The notes: a model not told the origin generated them from the letters alone. A stretch of DNA of 64,000 nucleotides from Caenorhabditis elegans (GCF_000002985.6 NC_003280.10:9296501-9360500), one strand, 5' to 3'; shown: positions 1 to 13,803, counted from the stretch's first letter. Program-made: numbers and translations.

Positions 1-3000
1 GGCTCGGATATCCACGTTGATGGGTTGGTGGTCGACCGGCTCCAGATGATCCTGAATTTGAAAATTAGTTTTATAGGATAAGTTGGATAAAAAGCTCACC
101 ACTATGAGATCCTGCTCTATTATTATGCTGCTGAAGAATCGAATGAGCTGGACTTGCCAATGACCATGACTGCAATCGACTACGAATTTCCGAGAATGTT
201 GGTCTTCGCTCAATGTTTTCATGCCAACATTCAACCATCAAACTGTAGATGTTGGTTGGACAATTGTGAGGGCATTCTAGTAAATGTCGGTTTGCAACAA
301 GCTCAATAACTTGTTGATTCGATGCTCCTTCGTATGGTTGACGACCGAAAGACCAAATTTCCCAAAGTGTGACTCCAAATGACCATACATCAGATGCTTC
401 ACTGAATCTTCCTTGTTCAATTGCTTCTTTTGACATCCAACGGACTGGCATCCAAGAGCGATGGAGCATCTAAAAAATAAAATATTTTAATCAATGTTTT
501 ATGGGAAGAAAACTACAAACCTTATAATAATCACTTCCATAGCTTGTTCTCATCAATCCAAAATCAGCAATCTTAATAGTCCTTGTATCTCCAACCAAAC
601 AATTTCTCGTTGCCAAATCCCTATGCACAAATGACATTGACGCGAGATATTCCATTCCAAGTGCAATTTGAGTCGCAATATACAAGAACTCAGCGTTTGC
701 CTCCGTAATTCCTCCCATATCATGATCCGCTGGTGGCACTCGAACCTTCAGCAACTCGTGAAGATCACCATGAACCATGTACTCAAAAACTGCGAGAAGA
801 GAGTTATCCATATAACAGACACCGATAAGCTTAATGACATTCGGATGATCAAATGTCGCAACTGCACGAATCTCCTGCTCAAGTTGTGCTCTTTCGGCAT
901 TCGTTGCGTCATGTCTGCATTTCTTAACTGCTACAGCCATCGGTTCCGGAGCAAATAATCCTGATGTATAGATTCCAGAATGCACAACTCCAAACTGTCC
1001 TTCTCCAATTTTCTCGCGAACACTCAACTGTGATGGAGTGATTTCAAAGACCTTGTAAGAGTTATCATCAATTGGCTCTTGAGATGGAAAACGACGAGCT
1101 TGTTGGAGATGTTGATCCATTGGATATGGTGGAGGTCCGAGATGTTGTGCAGATGGGAGAAGTGATGTCATTTCAACGTGAGGAGGTACCCGTCCCATTA
1201 TAGGTGTACTTGTTCCATTTAATTTCCGATAATATGCAGAATTGGCGGCACTATTGATCACAGAAGGAGCACTGGAGCAATGTGCATTCTGATGACGTGT
1301 CTTTTGAGACTTCTTCTTTGCTCGACAGCAACACGCACAGCAGAACAAAAGAAGAAGTAAAAGGGAAAAGAATACTCCACCACCAACAAGAGCTACTTGC
1401 ATTGTAGGATCAAGAGAATCCCAAAGAGCTGTTACAGACTCTGAGACGCCTCCTTTTGTGCTTCCCTCCACTTTCTTATCATTCAAATGAGGATACATAT
1501 CACTTGGACATTGTGGAACATCACAGTATTCCTCTTGACCCATTGGCTTTGAATAGCACCATGGACGGCTCTTCTTGCCACCTGGGTTTCGGCAATAGTT
1601 TTTAGAATTCATAAGTTCTGGGAAACGATGAACATTAAAGTCACGAGATGTCGAGTCGATCCATGGAGCACATTGCTTTCCAGATGATGTTTGGGCAACG
1701 GTTCCTTCGTATTGTGTACCACTGTTCACATAACACCAATGGGTAAGATGACCACGATTTACTTCGGCAACGGGGCTCTGGAATATGTTTGGTAATTTAT
1801 AAATTTAAAAAGTAGCCGGGAATCTAATTTTGGAGTTACAAAAACATAATTTTTAAAGATCAATATATGTTAAAACTTACACTCTGAAGCGCCGTGCTCA
1901 TAACCGGAATACAATTTGATGTAGATGATAACCGAGAACACAACGGGAATAACGCCTTTGGTGTATCCCCAACCAATTCGTGTTGCGCGGCAAGTGCCAA
2001 TTCTGATGGGCATTCGTCATTCTGCAAAACAAAATGTAAGAGGTAGGTCAAAACATTTATAGATCAGCGCTCACCTGAATAACGTCACAATCGTGCTTGC
2101 AAATCGAAACAATTTGATTGTTAGAATCCGATTCGCAAACTTTATACATATGATGACAAGCGACCGCCTGTGATAGTTGCCGACACTTTTGAGAGATCGT
2201 CGGTGCTCCGTTGATGAACAACATGGCGGCTCGAAGATTACGGTCAATGTCATACATTTCCTCTCGAGACTCGTTGGTCATCATTACAAACTTGTTGGAC
2301 AAGTACTGTCGACACGCTTCACCACGATACTGGACACAGTCGCCGACACGGTATTTGATACCATCTAGCCATCGTTCTGATACAGCGACAGGGGCGTAGT
2401 TGGAGCCAGCTGCTGAGTCAGGGACACGGTAGAGGTCTGCGTCTTCTTCGTCTGGTAACCGTCCACGATCCATCATCTGAAGTTGGAAAATTAAGTTTTG
2501 ATATAAAAATATTGGAGACTCGTTGGAGACATTGAAAAACTTTAACTATCATTAGGGAAATAAGATCACAAATTTCTTAATGAAATCTATTTTTGATCTG
2601 CCTGGTGATCTGGTCTCCTCTCCTTCCATCGATAAAACAGTATGAATGACAAAATAAGGAGAGGGGTCCAGGTAGATCAAAAATACATTTTTCCGACGGT
2701 ACAACTTTTCCAAAAAGTCAAACCTCGTAGTCCTCGTACTCGTCGAATGCAATATGTTTTGTCGAGTGATGTGATCCTTTCTTCTGTGACAATTTCACCG
2801 CATCCGGCACGTTGTTCACCTGAAGTTTCATTGGTTTTTTCTCGTTTTCCCGGCCGGGACCTCAAGAGCAATGAGGAATAGTTGCGAGCACACAGCAACA
2901 GCGGGCAGATCAAACAGAAATCAGTTTAGTTTGAAGGTGCCGAATAAAAATTATATAAGTCTAGTTGATGATGGAAGAAGAAAGAGAGGTGCCGGAGGGA

Positions 3001-6000
3001 ATGGCGTACTGATAGTGAGCCAGTCTGTGGACACAGGGTCATGGAGCCTGGGAATCTACAGTCAAAGGTGGGTGGGGTCAGTTTATGGGTATGTAAATGA
3101 ACATGTGAAGATCTAGAGAAATGTGCAAATACTTTAGTATTCAAATGATAATGAAGTTGAGCGCTCACAATGGGGAAGTTTGAATTCTTTGGAAAAAGTT
3201 CAAAATTATTTCTTATATCGAGTACCAAACTTCTAACTCGGGATACAGAGAGATATAGAGAGGATGAGTCCTCTAGGTTGGAAGAAAAAGAAGACGAAGG
3301 AGTACGTAGGGAATGAGAAGAGGGAGGAGCCTCATAAATCAAGTGAATCTCGCATTCCGTCAGACAAGCCCCAACAAACGACGACGCCTGTTATTTGTTG
3401 CACTTCTCACTTTTTTCTCGAGAGCCCGAAGGCTCCGGGAGGGAAAAAACATGAGAATGAGGCAATAAAATAGGGTGAAAATAATGGGAGATTATGGGGT
3501 GGTCAAGTGAGTTATGGGAATTTGGAAGAAATGATGAATATAGCTACTGGTAAATAAGGTAATGGAGATAAAAATGTTGTTGGCTAGAAAATGAACAACG
3601 ATTTCGATAGAATGCAATTGTGGTCTTGACCACAACAAATTCGAATCTTGTTCTCTTCAATTGGCCCGAGAAGGCGACATTTATGGGCGGTGCATATGAT
3701 TAATGCGAGTTTGGTGTGCAATAGAAATGGAGAGAGAGAGCATCTGACTGATCGAACGTTTTAGGAAAGAAAACGGTTTGTAAATAGAATTTAGCGTTGT
3801 CCGAGAAGAGCAGAGAGAGTGAAAGATGGGTAGACATGATATGTCCACGAGAATAGAAAAAGTGATCGATTATAAGAGATTGGTAAGAGAAGGAACGTCG
3901 TTGTCATCTGGACCTCATCTGGAGATTGGTTCAGTAAACAGAAATGGCAAACCAAAAGAGACTCTTTTAGAGAATGAAAAACGCAGAAATTTTCTCGAGG
4001 CAAATACCAGAGGAGTATATGTCGCATAAATGAACACCTGTTTTTGCAGGCCACTCGTTTTTTTGTTGATTTTTCTGGTCCACAAATGAATATTATTGCA
4101 TGAGTGCTGGCTTTCAAGGTTGTTACGTTCAAAACTTGGAAATGATTTTTTGGACAAAAAATGGAGGGAGCTTATCCGAAATGTATACGAATATATTTCT
4201 TTGACTAAATTGGAAAAATGTTTCGGGTGGGACACCACACAGAGAAAAGAAAACAAAAAGAAGAAAAGGAAAAGAATAAACCGCCGGGTTTGGAGGCACA
4301 TTAGAGTGTTGAAAACGAGTATGTACTACGATGATCCAAGATGTATGTACTAGAATATGCACGACCATCCCAAAATTGGTTTCTGGGGAAGACTTGCAAG
4401 AGAATGTGAACAATTGAGATCCGAAGAATTATCATAAGTTTCAAGTTTTATACGTTTATTTTGGGCCTATTTTTAGTCTTATTAAATTCTATTGTGGGCA
4501 TACACGCGGGCCTACTCCGTATTTGGTTTTCGAAAAAAATTAGCGCAAATAAAAGTTTTTCTAACATGAAACTATTATTTCAAAACTAAATATTCTAGTA
4601 AAACCCTAATTAAACTAATAAATCAATAAAATGGCAGAAAATGATAAATATCATTAGAGAGACTGATGTTTCTTTTGATAATAATCATAAATAACCACTA
4701 ATTTGCTCTCGAACGGGGTCTATCATCGGGTGGTAGGTAAGATAAGAATAGATAATATGATTGAAAGAGACGCCGGAAGATCATAGAGCAGTCAGAAGGA
4801 CGGGCTCACAAGGTTTTTCGGGAGTTTGTCGGCACAAACGGTTGTGATAAAGAATTTTTCAATTAACTCTATAATTCATTTTTCCATTATTTCATGTGTT
4901 TTTTTCATTTTGCAGATTTGTCGTCGAAACTATACATAACAATCTGTAAATAACAATGATGAGGGAAAATGTGAGAAAGGACCGTAATGGATGGGTGGTT
5001 GACGGAGAATCGAATCGAGATAGGAGAGGTCTGTTTGTGAGAGGGAAGCAGTGAGAAGACAGACCGAATGACAGATGTGCACTATATGGGCGGTTCAATA
5101 TCTATTTCAAGAGCTCTTTTGACATGGTATTTTGAAGTGGTGCTGGATAAAACGTCTACAAAAAAACTGGTTGAAAATCTTGTTTCAGTCGAAAAATAAT
5201 ATTTTCAAATCTATTAACAAGGAAAGGAAGTCAGTGGAAATAATTTTTTTTAACTGCAATCGGGCCCTTTGTAAAAAATTGTAAAATTTTGTAAAAAGGC
5301 TCAATTCGAAGAAATATGTAGCTTTTTGCATGCCCGGATACAAAAAAATAGTTTTGGAATTTTTTCAAAAAAAAAAAATTTTTGACCAAAAATTTGGTGT
5401 CCAATGGATCGAAAAAATTTCAGATTTTTTTCAAAAAAATAAAAATTTCCAAAAAGCTCCCACATTGTTTGTTAGACCCTAAAAACCACCAAAAACAATT
5501 TCTAATCGCTCAGAACCACTTTTAAGGCCATTTCCTTGACCTAGAATTCAGCGAAAAAATGCACTGGAACACTTTCAGATGGCGATTTCAGGGGTTCAGA
5601 GTTGAGTTCCGCCGCTGAAATTTTTGTGGTGATCTAGTCTAAACATAAGCTTTCAAATGACATACGTCTCAATTTAAAGTCCGATACTAGATTGACTTCC
5701 TTTCCTTGTAAGTGAAATTGTTTCATGAAATTGAAAATGACGTTTTGGCAATACAACGAATTTACCCTACATATCAGTCCACTAAACTTTAACAACATAT
5801 ATCTTGCTACATTTCACAACTATCAAAAAATATCACAATACCAATATGCAAAAAAGGAAATAACAAATGTTTCCACATATGATAATTTTTGTTAAAGCAA
5901 AATACAAGAAAGTTATGAGCTACCAAATTAGAGCAATGCGGTGCAACCCTGATAGAGAAACATAGTAAAAAATGTTTCCTAGATGCACTTGAGGAAACCT

Positions 6001-9000
6001 CAAGTGCATTTTTAAAAAATATATCCAACAAGTAATCTTTTTCAAAACTATTTGGCGGTTTGCGTTTTTTTAGGCATTAAAACCCGAACCGTTTCCCTCC
6101 AAAAGTCGCAAATCATCTTCAGGTGTCGAAAATTGAAAAATGAGATAAAGAAGATACCAGTAACTGAAAAAAAGAAGAAGAAAACAGGAATACTAGTAAG
6201 AACAATGTGTGGTATTCGGTGTGGTACCACACATAGAGAAGGAGAGGGAAAAGACGAGGAGAACGATCCATCACTGGAGCTGACAACTATCGAGGGTCTA
6301 TCGATGAGGTTGAGGTTTTGGCAAAAGAAGAAGAAAAAGGATGGACAATTGGGGATGATATGAAACATTAATAAAATTATTTGAAAACCCTTTTAAATTT
6401 AGTAAGCATATAATTTAACTTCTAGACAAAAATTGGAAGACAATTTTTATAACTTCAAAACTGGCAACATTCGATTTGAAAAATTGCAAGCGATAAAATT
6501 TCATTGATAGCAAAATCGGCTTAATTGGATGTAATTTTTCTTTGCTTTTTTTTACTTTTAAATTTGCTTGGTAACTCTTGGAGCATTTACTTTGGAGCAC
6601 TAAGAAAGTTTGAAAGTGACCCAACAGGTATCCTTGCACTAGTCCAGAAGGGTCAGCTGTTTCAATTGGAGGTCTAGTTTATTGGGTTTTCTATGCTCAC
6701 TTTTAATACGCAAAAACGAACAACAAGTGGGGGTTTGGATACACTGGAAACTTTTTGGTTGTCAAAAAAAAATAGAAAGTTGTAAAATTTCCAATTTAAA
6801 AAATCAGTTTTAAGTCACACATTTCAGCATAACGGAAAAAAAACAGAAAGTGGGTATTATATACTTTTCTTCTGAATAATTCTGTGCAAATCGCAGAAAT
6901 TTTAGTTTTGAATGGTATAAAATCATTCAAAAATAATTCCAGGCAATTTTTGTATATCCACCGGCAATGCACGTGCACAATAAAATTTTTAACTTTCTGC
7001 TATTGGTGAAAAAAATCGCACTCTTTCAATTGTTTATTTCAGTCTTACCTGAACTGTGGTGAGTCCTGTTTACGGTAGATTGAATATAACAATTTTTAGC
7101 AAAATGCGATCGGTTTTTTAAAAAAATTTTCAGTGCCCTCCTATATCTAAAATGCTCTAGGATAATAGGTTTCGCAATATCTCCAGCAAAGTGACCAAAA
7201 AATAACCGACTCATTTCGAAATACTCTCACTTTTGAGATGGCAAAATGCTGCTAGTACTACTTCTACTAGGGAGCCCGAGACCAAAGACAATTTCAATTT
7301 GGTGGGGTGCAACAAAATGGGCACCCCTAGCACAGCTGATGTGAGCGGAAAGGAAAAAGGCATCGGTTGATGATTCAAAGAGAAACGGAAAAAGGAAAGA
7401 AAAGGCGATGCGCTACCAATTGGTACAAAGAGACGGAATGAAAGAGAAATGAAATTGACTATACAAGTCTTAAAGAGCTCCATTTTATGTCATGATGTAA
7501 CTGTGCTTGGAACATTCTGACATTTTTCTAGAACTACATCCCAGCTCGCAACATATTCCCATTCATCTAAAAAGTTCCAACTAACCCTGAGCACACTTGT
7601 CGTGTTAACCGAGGCTGCTGGATTTGAGACAATGCATTGATAGTATCCACTGTCTAATACGTCCAATTGTGTAATGACTAGTCGAGATGAATTCTCCTTA
7701 TCACGAATTTTCACTCGTTTCGTCTTTTCCACTGGACCATTGTTTTTGAGCCATCTAAAATCAAAAAAAATTGAGTTTCGGAAGTTTGAAGCGTTTTTAG
7801 TCCGGCTAAAAATTTAGCAAAAGGTATCTTTATCGAATTTTGAGCCTTGCAAAAAAAAATATAAATTTTAAGCTACAATGGATTTTTGTAAAGTTTTGTA
7901 ACTTGGAGGAAGTACAAAATTTTTCAAGGTTTTTTCAAGCTTGGAATGGTTCTGCAAGAAGTTTTTACAACCAATAGGTGGAGTTATATTTCAAAACAAA
8001 TATATAACAAATATTCTTAAGTTGCAAACTTTAATTTTGAAACCTCCAAACAAAAAAATTTATTGAACCTATTTAATAATTTTTTAAATGTTTTGTATGA
8101 CGGTTGTTGATAGTTTTGCAATTATTGGAAAATTCAAAATTTTTAATTTTCAAAATTTAAGATTTAACAAATTTTCAAAAAAAAACTTACATAAATTTGA
8201 GTGGTGGGGTTCCAAGTGCTTCGCACTTAAACCGAACCTCGTCTCCCGAACTTTTGGTGGCATTTCGAAGTTGAGAAGTGAGACGGATGTACGGTCGTTG
8301 ACCAGTTGATGTACCCTCCATTCTGAGACAAAATGAAAGTTAACGAAAGAAATCTAGAATTATGCAAATTTAGAACTAAAATATAACATATTCCCAAAGC
8401 AATAAATTCACCGAAAAACAATTTAATGGAAGGATGTTTGTCTTCAAGGAAGAGCCAGTTGTCGGGAATAACGAGGAGGCAATGGAGAGAAAATGACATA
8501 TGGTCTTGGGGTATTATGCAAATTGAGAAGGCGAGATAATAAGGGAAAATGGTGAGAATTAATGGAATAATTGTTATGTTTTCATTTGTAAATTGGCTTA
8601 AAGTTGAGTGGACTGGAATGATTAAGTCAGAAAAAATGTTGAGAGTAGATAATTTTTTAACCAAGATGAATACTAGATTTGAAAATTTAAAAAAACCTAT
8701 GTCTATAAGAGAAATTAATTTGAAATTCGGTTATTATCAAACAAAAACCGCAACAAATATATCATAACGTTGTATTAAGTTTATCAGTTTATAAGTTTTG
8801 ATAAGAAAAAGAAAATTAACTATTAGGGGGTCTACAAAGAAATTATAGTTCGTCATTTTTTTTCCAAAAAGGGTAAAATTTCTAAAAAAGTACTGTTCGA
8901 TGAGCTCAATTTGAAAAAAAAAGATAATGCTCAACTAGAGCTGTTGTTTTATACAAACATTGCATTTCTCGAACTTTCAGTTCGGAAAAATAAAAGATTA

Positions 9001-12000
9001 AAAAAATTCAACTAATGAACTGCAAAACTCCGATATTCGTAAAATTTTACCAAAAAACGGCTAACGAAAGACGACACCAAAAGGGGTCATAAATTGCATG
9101 AAGCTGTCGGTCAGTCAATGTAGGAACTAGTAGCTCATTATTCACACAAGTGGGATGTCGCATAGCCAGCACAACTCGGTCTCTTCCTAGAGTCCCCGAA
9201 AATGAAGTGAAATTGGACAGGCGATTAGAGAGTACATAAATTTACGAGATTACAGAGAAACTTGCAGAGAATAGTTGTGCTCTCAGAGAGATGGAGATGA
9301 CACTTTTCTTTTCAAAGTGAAATTGTCCGAAATAGGAAGAAAGAGAGGAGAACTTTGTATTTCTATTCATATTAAAATAAGTGGAGACTTGAAAAGAATT
9401 GGAGTACTAGCGCTAGTAGTCGTTCAAGTTTTGCTCTAAACTTTAGAATTTTTTAGAAGGATGATGGTTGGCATTGGAAAACCCAAATCTTTAGAGAAAC
9501 TTAACAATAAATAAAATTACTTAAACAATTTCTTGACCAAAGAGAAAAATGCAAAGAAATAAACAAAAAATTAAGAAGCGGTCGAGAAAACTCAATTTTA
9601 AAGATTTGGTAGATCAAGTCTGAACAAAAGATCAAATATCCAAAAAAAATATATGAATGGTGGAGGGCCAAGAAAACCTCGCCAAAAATTATGATAACCA
9701 CCCTGGTTTTTAGAAAATGCCTATCTAGACTTCAAGTTACATTCTCCGTTTTCTTCTCTGAATTAAAAGTGGAGCAATTATATATTTATTTCTAAGAAAC
9801 CTTAAAAACTCGCATTCCCAGCAAGTTTCAATAGAATTTTTCAGTGGAAACTTTAAGATCAAATCCAAAAAAACATTAAATTTCACAACAAAGTATAGCA
9901 TCTCAAAAAAAAAACTCAAAATCTTGTCCCATGTCCCAGCTTCCGAAAAATGACAGATTGTTCAAACAAGCGAAGATTGAGCAGATTTTTGCACTTATCG
10001 ACAACGACGACACGGAGAAAACTGCTCAAGAGCCCTAGAATAATCGGATCAAGTGTGTATGGTCCCGGGGTGATGGAAAAGGGTACGCTTTTTGTATGCT
10101 TATGTTCTCAGTGAATGGTGATGAAGAGGGGATAAACAGATGTGTGGAGATTATTGCTTAGAAATTTTGGTTCTTAAAAGGTTTGAATGAAACATTTTAG
10201 AGGGTAATCAAAGTTAGAACAAATTGATCAAGAAAAGGTAAAGTACATAAAAAACATTGATAGACGAGCATCATTGCAACGGAGCAAAATAAAAAGATTT
10301 CTCTATTTTTAAATTTGAATCTAGCATCAACCTACAAACTATTGTATGTTTGGAATTATTTGTAAACATGAACAAATTATTGGTAGTAATGCTACAAATT
10401 TAATTTCCAAGACTCGTGCAGGAAGAAGAGTACAAGCTAATTAGGTCTCTCTCCATCACTTCTAGTGAAAATAAATGAGAAATGAGTCGGATGGATTGGG
10501 AGGGAGGAGAAGCAATGAAAAGAGCATCAGTCAAAACTAATCGAACATTTGCTCCTTCTCCACCATTGGCTCCTCATTCTCGCTTCTTCTTCTACCACCA
10601 AAGGGACCCTGTGCTCACTCACTAAATCACGAAAGTTGTCCGTGTGTGTGCGAGACTTGGGGGCGCGTAAATAGTTGAAATAATGATGAAGATTGATGGA
10701 GTTGCAATGAACTAAAGAACATGGGGAAATTCGAAGAGTCACAGAGAGATGGAGAATGGGCTCATGGTGCCAAATTTGAGAGTGTGTATGTGACTTGTAT
10801 TTCGAATTTTCAAATTTGGAATCAAGCAATGTAGTTTTTTGGTGTTGAAATTTTTTGGGCAACTATAATAGAAACATAAGAAAAATTACACTAAGAAGTT
10901 TCTGAAAATAATCTTTCTAGGGAGTATAAGTTTAAAAAATTGACTTCCAAGTTGTCCAAACAAATCACAAATTCCTATAAAAGATCATCACAGTCTCTAC
11001 AGAGAGCCAGTAAAAGCCGACTACCGACAAGGATAAACATGATGATGAGAACGGAATTGGAAAGTGGATCACAAACATTGAAACAGTGTGTTAGGCACAA
11101 TTTACTACAGAAGAAGAGACCGAGATAGATACAAACACTTTTCAACCCAATGTTTTGATCTTACAATCACTTTCGGTTGTTGGGTGTACTTGCAATTGGT
11201 GGAATTGTTAATATGAAAATTTAAAAAATCACTCAATTTTTCTGTGCCTGAAGAAAGTTGACTGTGAATTGACTAACTGCAGTTTGCCACCCATTGAAAG
11301 AAATGGAAATAGTTCAGTCTGAGCAAAATAATTTCGAAATCAAAAATGCTCTATCAGGTATAACCTTGCCTCAAAACAAAATTTCATCTAAACCTGAACA
11401 CGAGACTCACTAGTCAGTAATAATAGCCCACCTAAATGACTATTATTCGCATCGAAATGCGAGTTCCATTAGCCTATTCAGGAGTAATAGGATATTGATC
11501 CAATTGCAAATATACTGACAGAGCCTGGGAAACAAGTATAGACAAAAGGTGTGAAGGGAGTTTTGGAATACGGGAAGAAGATGGAATGGTAATAGATAGA
11601 TGACGTAAAAGATGTGGAACGCATGCTCGGCTGTCAGGTCAAATTAATGGAATCGGTGATAAGAGAAGAAGAAAAATAAGAGATTTGATAACGAATATAA
11701 AAAAGTAAGTTTTGACAAATTTTTCTACATGTGAGGCTGAAGATATAAAAATAATTTAGAATTTAGTTAAAAGTTGTGGAAACAAATCTTGCGCACTTAA
11801 AGAATAGTTCTCCAAATGGCAAAATATGGAGGTTTGTTAAAAACCGTAAGATTGTTTAAAACTATCTCCAGGATTTTAGTACACTAAACCTAGAAACCAA
11901 AATAAAAATTCAAGATAAATTCAGCTAATTCAAGTTTAGGAATATTTCATTTCCGGGGAGGAGAAGTGCGGATTGACTGAACGATATTTAGGATTAAGCA

Positions 12001-13801
12001 GACTAAATCAAGCTAGTATTAAAATGCCTATTATAGATTAGTAATAAGACCTTAATATTGGAATCAAACTGTTTTCTAATCACTAAAAACCGTTCAAAAA
12101 TGATTCGAAAGTTATAAATTAATTAGAAAAAGAAACTAATAAATAGTGATAAATTAACTTCTTTTTTACGATGTGTCATCATTACAAGGCCAATAAATTA
12201 TAAATCGAGTAGTCCATCCGTCGGATGAATGTGCGGAGCGCGTTTGGCGGGGAGGGCCCATTCGACAGAATCCCCGAGAAATAGTATACTGATTCAATGA
12301 GACGCAGAGACACAGGGGATGACTGACAGTAGGAAAGAAGGCAGAGGTCAGTCCGTTTTGTCAGATATTAGGGAAAGAGAGAGAGAGAGGAGATGGTCAC
12401 GGTTAGGGTGGGGGTGGTCCGTTGTATGGGTGAAAGAGGAGGAAGACGTCCGGGTGTTGGTGGATGTATATAGGTGTCAAGTGGATTATGCAATATGTAG
12501 AACAGAAGAGGTGGGAGAATGGTCATCCATTATATGGGCATGTCACTCCGTTTGTTTGAGGGAAATGAGCTTGTGTCAGTTAACCCAATTTCCGCATCCG
12601 GAATGACATTTTGATGCTCTATAGTGGTACAAAATATGGATGAAAAAATAATAATTGAAATTTCCAAAAGAATGGGTGCTAACGGAAAATTTTGGATCGT
12701 GATGTTATATCTAATTACCAAAATTCATCAAAAATGTGAGATATCGGCATTTGGCACCAAAATATTACACAACTTTTCTCTTAAAAATACAAAACTGGCG
12801 AAAAAATTTGTAACACTTGACTGAGACCATATCCAAGTATTGCTCGAAAAATGGAAAAAATTGAGCGAGTTTCAGCTTCTGCCCACGTTTTGCCTAAAAG
12901 CACTATATAAAGTTTGTCAATTTTTTTAACAAGTTAAAATAACTTAGGCAAAAATCGAGCCAAAAATTATTTTCATAACGATTTGATTTTTGATATTGAC
13001 AAAGTATTAGCTACTTAAAATTCACAAAAATTTGAAATAAATCACTTTCGAAGTTGACCCCTTTAGCAATTAATTTAACTCAAAATCTAATAAAAATTGC
13101 GCTAAAACTAATCGCAAGTTGCAAACTTGTCAAAAAGATGAAAAATGGGAAGTCGACACGACGGAAGTTTTCAAGATTTTGAATGAAGATAATAAGTTGG
13201 GTGGAGGGAGAATTGCAGAAAAATTTCCCATTGAACATTATTTTTATAATCAAGATTCTAACGGTGAAGATCACATACTGCATAATACTCATCGGGCGAG
13301 CTTGATGAATGTGGGAACGGATGGCGGTAACCATATGGTTTTATTCAGAAATCAAGAAGTAATTGGGTTTATTTTAAATACATTTTTTGAAAATCTATAT
13401 GAACTGATCTATATGAACATATATGAAAATCTATATGAACTGATTAAATGCTTTTAAAGTTTATATTTTATACGCCAAGAGGTGGACGCGCATTTTAGAG
13501 GTCGTTAAAAATTTTTGTAGTCAGCAAACTGTACATCTATAGACTCACTAGATTTAAGCATTTTGTGTTTTTGAGGCAATCTAATAAACTACTTGTATTT
13601 GACCCATATTCATTTAATCTGATAGTAAATAACCGAACCGTTTGTTGCCAAAATAGGCAGCTACAGTTTCTACCACCCGTATCTAATTACTATAATTATC
13701 GTATCAAAAGACAGTAATACTCACGATGCATTTCCGTAGTGAAGACCCTCATCGTCGGCTGGTTCTATCACGAGATCGTCGTCTTCTGGTCGGGGAGACA
13801 T
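1..13801 (-). CDS. cam-1: cam-1: ROR-family receptor tyrosine kinase (3' end outside window)
   Basis: ROR-type receptor kinase, a Wnt-binding transmembrane protein known in worms for cell migration and neuronal polarity. Exons read on the minus strand: 13801-13725, 8322-8191, 7754-7586, 2819-2724, 2476-2075, 2021-1881, 1777-521, 469-100, 51-1. The phases join without a break into about 898 residues. Domains in order: an acidic N-terminus; an Ig domain over 8322-7586 (cysteines in KCEAL and YYQCIV); an acidic linker; a Frizzled-type cysteine-rich domain (2476-1881); a kringle (CYVNSG to PWCYS); a membrane segment near residues 465-490 followed by a cysteine cluster; and a kinase with glycine loop GEGQFG, lysine in [18 protein letters not shown] and an activation-loop YY. 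A PPPY motif lies between membrane and kinase. The last exon seen is glycine/proline-rich and runs off the window. The first exon has no signal peptide, so the true 5' end is uncertain. Gene identity is very secure. Confidence 0.95.
2724..2819 (-). other. cam-1: cam-1 acidic linker exon (32 codons, phase 0 on both sides)
   Basis: Acceptor CTTCAG precedes GTG and donor GAG/gtttga follows the last codon. The frame is open for 32 residues, starting VNNVPDAV and ending in an acid-rich run (FDEYEDYE). It joins in frame to the Ig exon before it and the Frizzled-domain exon after it. Both boundaries are phase 0, so skipping it would keep the receptor in frame. Its use in transcripts is inferred from splice sites and codon pattern. 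Confidence 0.8.
5217..5709. mobile_element. candidate MITE with 19-bp terminal inverted repeats
   Basis: Left end ACAAGGAAAGGAAGTCAGT (5217-5235) and right end ATTGACTTCCTTTCCTTGT (5691-5709) are reverse complements at 18 of 19 positions, giving a 493-bp element. No protein is encoded and the interior is AT-rich. Target duplications are not clear. The family is not identified. Confidence 0.55.
5983..6009. repeat. perfect 12-bp hairpin with 3-nt loop
   Basis: ATGCACTTGAGG, loop AAA, then CCTCAAGTGCAT: a perfect palindromic stem inside the cam-1 intron. The flanks do not extend the pairing far, so it looks unlike a microRNA precursor. It may be the core of a decayed palindromic element. Confidence 0.5.
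8323..13724 (-). other. large first (or second) cam-1 intron
   Basis: A 5.4 kb stretch between the short N-terminal exon and the first Ig exon. I see no protein-coding exon with good splice sites. It includes GA-rich tracts near 12375-12395 and a local direct repeat at 13386-13444. Long introns in developmental receptor genes often hold enhancers, but nothing here proves it. Confidence 0.5.
13386..13444. repeat. short direct repeat, about 36-bp period
   Basis: GAAAATCTATATGAACTGAT occurs twice about 36 bp apart, with a related CTATATGAACATATAT unit between the copies. It is AT-rich and lies in a cam-1 intron. Likely a minor tandem duplication with no assigned function. Confidence 0.5.
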
Positions 13802-13803
13802 TT

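Larger units (their letters stand above)
2820..7585 (-). other. large cam-1 intron between the Ig exon and the linker exon
   Basis: About 4.8 kb, AT-rich, with no convincing further exon. It contains an inverted-repeat element at 5217-5709 and a perfect short hairpin at 5983-6009. Purine-rich stretches occur near 6150-6350. Open frames here are low-complexity and lack good splice context. An intron this long, upstream of an exon that begins ATGATG, could hold an internal promoter for an Ig-less receptor, but this is inference. Confidence 0.6.

Noticed and set aside
6052-6363. 103-codon plus frame in cam-1 intron
   Set aside because: Lysine runs from A-rich sequence, no domain, no splice context.
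12319-12606. 95-codon plus-strand frame inside a cam-1 intron
   Set aside because: Arginine/glutamate run comes from a GA repeat, codon pattern is poor, and there is no family resemblance or splice context.
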